A stretch of DNA of 17,233 bases, taken from Treponema sp. (lineage in GTDB: Bacteria > Spirochaetota > Spirochaetia > Treponematales > Breznakiellaceae). This document shows, piece by piece, positions 14,757 to 17,233 of the stretch. The stretch spans positions 1-17,233 of the forward strand of contig WQXE01000029.1 of the NCBI GenBank assembly GCA_009784995.1. Reading direction: 5' to 3'. The translations under genes and the position numbers were made by a program. The notes beneath the pieces were generated by a model. It was not told where the DNA came from and searched no databases. It was given only the letters and a program-made list of their open reading frames with translations. The stretch's first letter is position 1; each line of letters opens with the position of its first letter.

Positions 14757-16925
14757 TTATTGTAACGGCGCGAAATAACCTGTATTATCCCGCCCCGATC
14801 TTTCCATTAAATATACTTCTGCTTCTACAGAAAGCCAAGCTCTTCCAAAATCTGTAGGCAGCCGTGAATTATATGTAAAACTGTAAAGCCCGTTTGGAGT
14901 TTCAGCCGCGCTTTTAATTAATTCACCTATGCCGCGCGGACGGTAAAGGTGCATGGCTTTACCGCCTGTTTCTCTGCAAAGATATTCGATACCAGCGGAA
15001 ATCTGCCCGCCGCCGATTATAATAGCGTTAAACACAATTCCGTTATTCGCGAGATACGCCGCCATTTCTGATAGGCTGTACTGTTCAAACGCCAGTTCTC
15101 CCAAGCCTCCAGAGCCGACATAAACGACTGATCTTTTTGGTGAAGCTGTTAAAAGATCCGTCGCGGCAAGGCGCAAGCCAAGGTCAAAACGCCAGCGTTG
15201 ATTGTAAGAATCGGCGGTTCCGCGAACGGCGTTTTCAAGGGAGTTTTCATGCTGTTCTCTTCTTGGCTGTGTACTCGCTGAAATAACAGATACAACTTTG
15301 GAATTACCCATTTCTTGCAAAGCGCGGTTAATATCACGAGAAGCGGCGGCAAAATCATCGCGCATTCTGCTGGTGGCATCAGACCTTTCAACCAGAAGTG
15401 AAATATCGGCACCCTGATAACGAAAACCGGGCATTAGCATTGTTTGATTATTAACAGGTATGCCGTTTTCGGTTATTAAAAAATTATTATTATCAAGTCC
15501 AAGTATTGGACGGCGCAGTCTGTCTTCTACTGTTAATTCAACTGTTACCTGCGGGAAGTTTTGTGAATTTACGTTTCGTATCTGCACAAAGAATCCGGAA
15601 GCGATATCATCAAAACGAGTCATAACGGAAACTTCGCCAGCGACAAAATTAGCCGCGACAATGTTTCCGTTCCTGTCCATATCCGCGCCTGTTATACGTA
15701 CACGTTCAGTACCAGCGAGACCCAATTCGCGGACAATCGCTGTATCTGGATCAATCTGTAAAAACCTGTTACCGTCGGCAAGAAGCAAAGTACCGTCTGA
15801 TAAAAACCTAAGGCTTTCAGGTCCCATTAAATCATATACAGCAAGAGGACCTAAATAATTTCCGTTTGGATCAAACATATAAATTACTTTCGCGGCGCTG
15901 TCTGTTATATAAATTCTTCCATTACCCGCGGCAATTCCTGTTGGAGAAAGCATTCCGGGAAAAATAGCGCTTCTTAATCCGAATGAAATAATAAACATTC
16001 CATCCGGATCATATTTAGTTATCCGCCTGTTACCATAATCTACAACATATAAATATCCGTCTTCATCGATTGTAAGATGTTGAGGTCCGACAAGCTGACC
16101 ATTACCTAATCCTCTTGAACCGATATAAGAAAGCCAGTCACCGTTACTGTTTAAAACACTTATTCTGCCGCCGCGAAATTCAGACAAATACATTCGTCCG
16201 TCCAGTCCGCGCGCCAAATCGTAGGGACGGTCAAAACCGTTAAGCGGTCCTCTTCTTCTATCTCTGATAATTCCGTTTACATCAACTCTTAAAATTTCAT
16301 TACTGCCATACGCGACAATCCATATAGAGCCGTCGTTATTTGGCAGAACTGATGTAGGTTGACGGTACAGTACTATATTTTCATATCTGCCGGGATATCG
16401 CCCCGCTCCTACATAACGCACTCCATCGTCGGCAATTGGCATTAAAAAACGCCTGTTAGCTACAGTTTCTATTCGCGCGTTTAAAAGCATCCCTGTGCCG
16501 GTAGTTCTTCCGTAATTATTTAACGCCGATCTCCATTGTCTTAAAGCTGTTTCTTCAAAACCGGAACGATAGTAAGCTTTTCCAAGCCAGTCTAAAATAA
16601 GCGGCTGCCCCGGACGGAAAGACAGCGCCCGTTCAAAAGAAAGAATCGCTTCGTTATACGCGAATCTGTTAAAAGCCTGTACTCCAAGCCTGAACTCTTC
16701 GGCTGCAAACAGAGCGTCTGCTCCCGTACCCCCCGTAACAGGCTCCTGCGCGGAAAGACTGAAAATAATAAACAATAAAATAAAAAATAGAGAATTTAAT
16801 CTCGCAGAGACGCAGAGACGCAGAGAATTCAAAGGAAGACTGGAGCTTTGCGCCTTTGCCGAACCTTTGGTTCGTTGTTTGCGTGAGGTCTTATGTAATT
16901 TATTTTTTAAAAACCTTTTTATCAC
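14757..16925 (-). CDS. Secreted TPR / NHL beta-propeller / VWA-like protein with a repeat-derived insert in its signal peptide
   Basis: Its function is unknown; it is predicted to be exported and to act in the periplasm or at the surface. The start is GTG at 16925: CAGGAG lies 7 nt upstream and the start overlaps the previous stop as GTGA. Residues 1-12 (MIKRFLKNKLHK) and the hydrophobic core at about 46-56 (LFFILLFIIFSLSAQ) would make a normal signal peptide. They are split by about 30 residues encoded by an interspersed repeat. Then come two TPR motifs (about 70-135) and an NHL-type propeller (about 165-435; PYDLARGLDGRMYLSE, GPQHLTIDEDGYLYVVDYGNRRITKYD). A C-terminal VWA-like domain runs from about 440 to 722. 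Its metal site reads ERSDA, where DxSxS is expected, so it is degenerate. Export efficiency of the altered signal is uncertain. Confidence 0.82.
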   Translation of the reverse strand: MIKRFLKNKLHKTSRKQRTKGSAKAQSSSLPLNSLRLCVSARLNSLFFILLFIIFSLSAQEPVTGGTGADALFAAEEFRLGVQAFNRFAYNEAILSFERALSFRPGQPLILDWLGKAYYRSGFEETALRQWRSALNNYGRTTGTGMLLNARIETVANRRFLMPIADDGVRYVGAGRYPGRYENIVLYRQPTSVLPNNDGSIWIVAYGSNEILRVDVNGIIRDRRRGPLNGFDRPYDLARGLDGRMYLSEFRGGRISVLNSNGDWLSYIGSRGLGNGQLVGPQHLTIDEDGYLYVVDYGNRRITKYDPDGMFIISFGLRSAIFPGMLSPTGIAAGNGRIYITDSAAKVIYMFDPNGNYLGPLAVYDLMGPESLRFLSDGTLLLADGNRFLQIDPDTAIVRELGLAGTERVRITGADMDRNGNIVAANFVAGEVSVMTRFDDIASGFFVQIRNVNSQNFPQVTVELTVEDRLRRPILGLDNNNFLITENGIPVNNQTMLMPGFRYQGADISLLVERSDATSRMRDDFAAASRDINRALQEMGNSKVVSVISASTQPRREQHENSLENAVRGTADSYNQRWRFDLGLRLAATDLLTASPKRSVVYVGSGGLGELAFEQYSLSEMAAYLANNGIVFNAIIIGGGQISAGIEYLCRETGGKAMHLYRPRGIGELIKSAAETPNGLYSFTYNSRLPTDFGRAWLSVEAEVYLMERSGRDNTGYFAPLQ
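16801..16887. repeat. Interspersed repeat inserted in frame in a signal-peptide coding region
   Basis: One end has three perfect tandem copies of CGCAGAGA (16803-16826). The other has CTTTGCGC, CTTTGC and then TTTGCGTGAG. Between the last two sits the hairpin cgaacctttggttcg (16860-16874), identical to the one in the argC-argJ element. The 87-bp core is a multiple of three and reads through as a low-complexity peptide including SLRLCVSAR. No clear target duplication flanks it, and the exact ends are uncertain by a few bases. Confidence 0.8.
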
Positions 16926-17233
16926 CTTGAATCTCCTGAGACGATTTTAAAATGCTTTTTTATTGTCTCTTCGTTAGGCGCAAGGTCTAAAGCTCTTCTA
17001 AGCCACGTACGCGCTTCTATCGTTTCGCCGCTTTTGTAATAAGCCCAGCCAAGTGAATCAAGGTACGCGGGGCTTTGAGGTTTTACATCTACCGCTCTTC
17101 TGCATAAGCGAAGAGCGCGCATTACATCCAATCCTGAATCCGCCAGTATATACCCCATGCTGTTTAAAGCTGTGGCGTTATCAGAATCAATTTCCAGGGT
17201 TTTTTCGTAAAGTTCTATCGCGTTTTTATTTTG
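16922..17233 (-). CDS. TPR protein, C-terminal part (cut by window edge)
   Basis: The reading frame stays open to the window edge, so the true start lies outside; the ATG at 17158 is internal. Visible are about 103 residues containing three TPR-like units: NAIELYEKTLEIDSDNATAL, then NSMGYILADSG with RALRLCRRAVDVKPQSPAYL, then DSLGWAYYKSGETIEARTWL with RRALDLAPNEETIKKHF. The DSLGWAYYK form is common in long TPR scaffold proteins. The stop overlaps the GTG of the propeller gene as GTGA, so the two are translationally coupled and may act together. The role is otherwise unknown. Confidence 0.85.
   Translation of the reverse strand, partial: QNKNAIELYEKTLEIDSDNATALNSMGYILADSGLDVMRALRLCRRAVDVKPQSPAYLDSLGWAYYKSGETIEARTWLRRALDLAPNEETIKKHFKIVSGDSR

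Noticed and set aside
16801..16887. CRISPR-like array
   Set aside because: The 8-bp units are directly tandem with no spacers, and the whole segment is under 90 bp.

Overview
This window looks like spirochaete chromosome, most likely a gut or free-living Treponema-type organism. I infer this from several things: an InlB-repeat/RCC1 lipoprotein, an Rpn-type PD-(D/E)XK nuclease, large hybrid histidine kinases, a GH4 glycosidase, and infC-rpmI-rplT followed by two small division-protein genes. The cyclic arginine pathway (argC, argJ, argB) argues against a host-restricted spirochaete such as T. pallidum. This placement is not proven. I saw no tRNA, rRNA, CRISPR array or complete insertion sequence, and no gene-free stretch reaches 300 bases.

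Layout. (1) 1-1600: a short, probably truncated lipoprotein and, convergent to it, an Rpn/PDDEXK_2 nuclease. (2) 1650-6005 (+): a two-gene signalling unit. A Cache-PAS hybrid kinase with its own receiver and Hpt domain is translationally coupled to a soluble receiver-kinase. No DNA-binding output protein is present. (3) 6008-12924 (-): a long co-directional cluster, in transcription order argC, argJ, argB, infC, rpmI, rplT, a ZapB-like coiled-coil gene, zapA, manA and a DUF188 gene. Most junctions are tight or overlapping. A 98-bp inverted-repeat element separates argC from argJ. (4) 12925-13020: a divergent promoter region with a central palindrome, driving argC leftward and a small TPR lipoprotein rightward. 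(5) 13411-17233 (-): a TPR gene cut by the window edge, a secreted TPR/beta-propeller/VWA-like protein, and a MelA-like GH4 glycosidase, in one apparent operon.

Four observations stand out. First, an interspersed repeat of about 87 bp seems to have landed in frame inside the signal-peptide region of the propeller gene. It shares an exact 15-nt hairpin with the element between argC and argJ. Second, ArgJ carries about 9 extra residues directly before its self-cleavage Ala-Thr. Third, argC and the divergent lipoprotein both have the -10 box exactly 6 nt from their ATG and no Shine-Dalgarno sequence, which predicts leaderless mRNAs, whereas most operon-internal genes have clear ribosome binding sites. 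Fourth, the kinase pair looks like a self-contained multi-step phosphorelay. No single novel defence or mobile system was evident.
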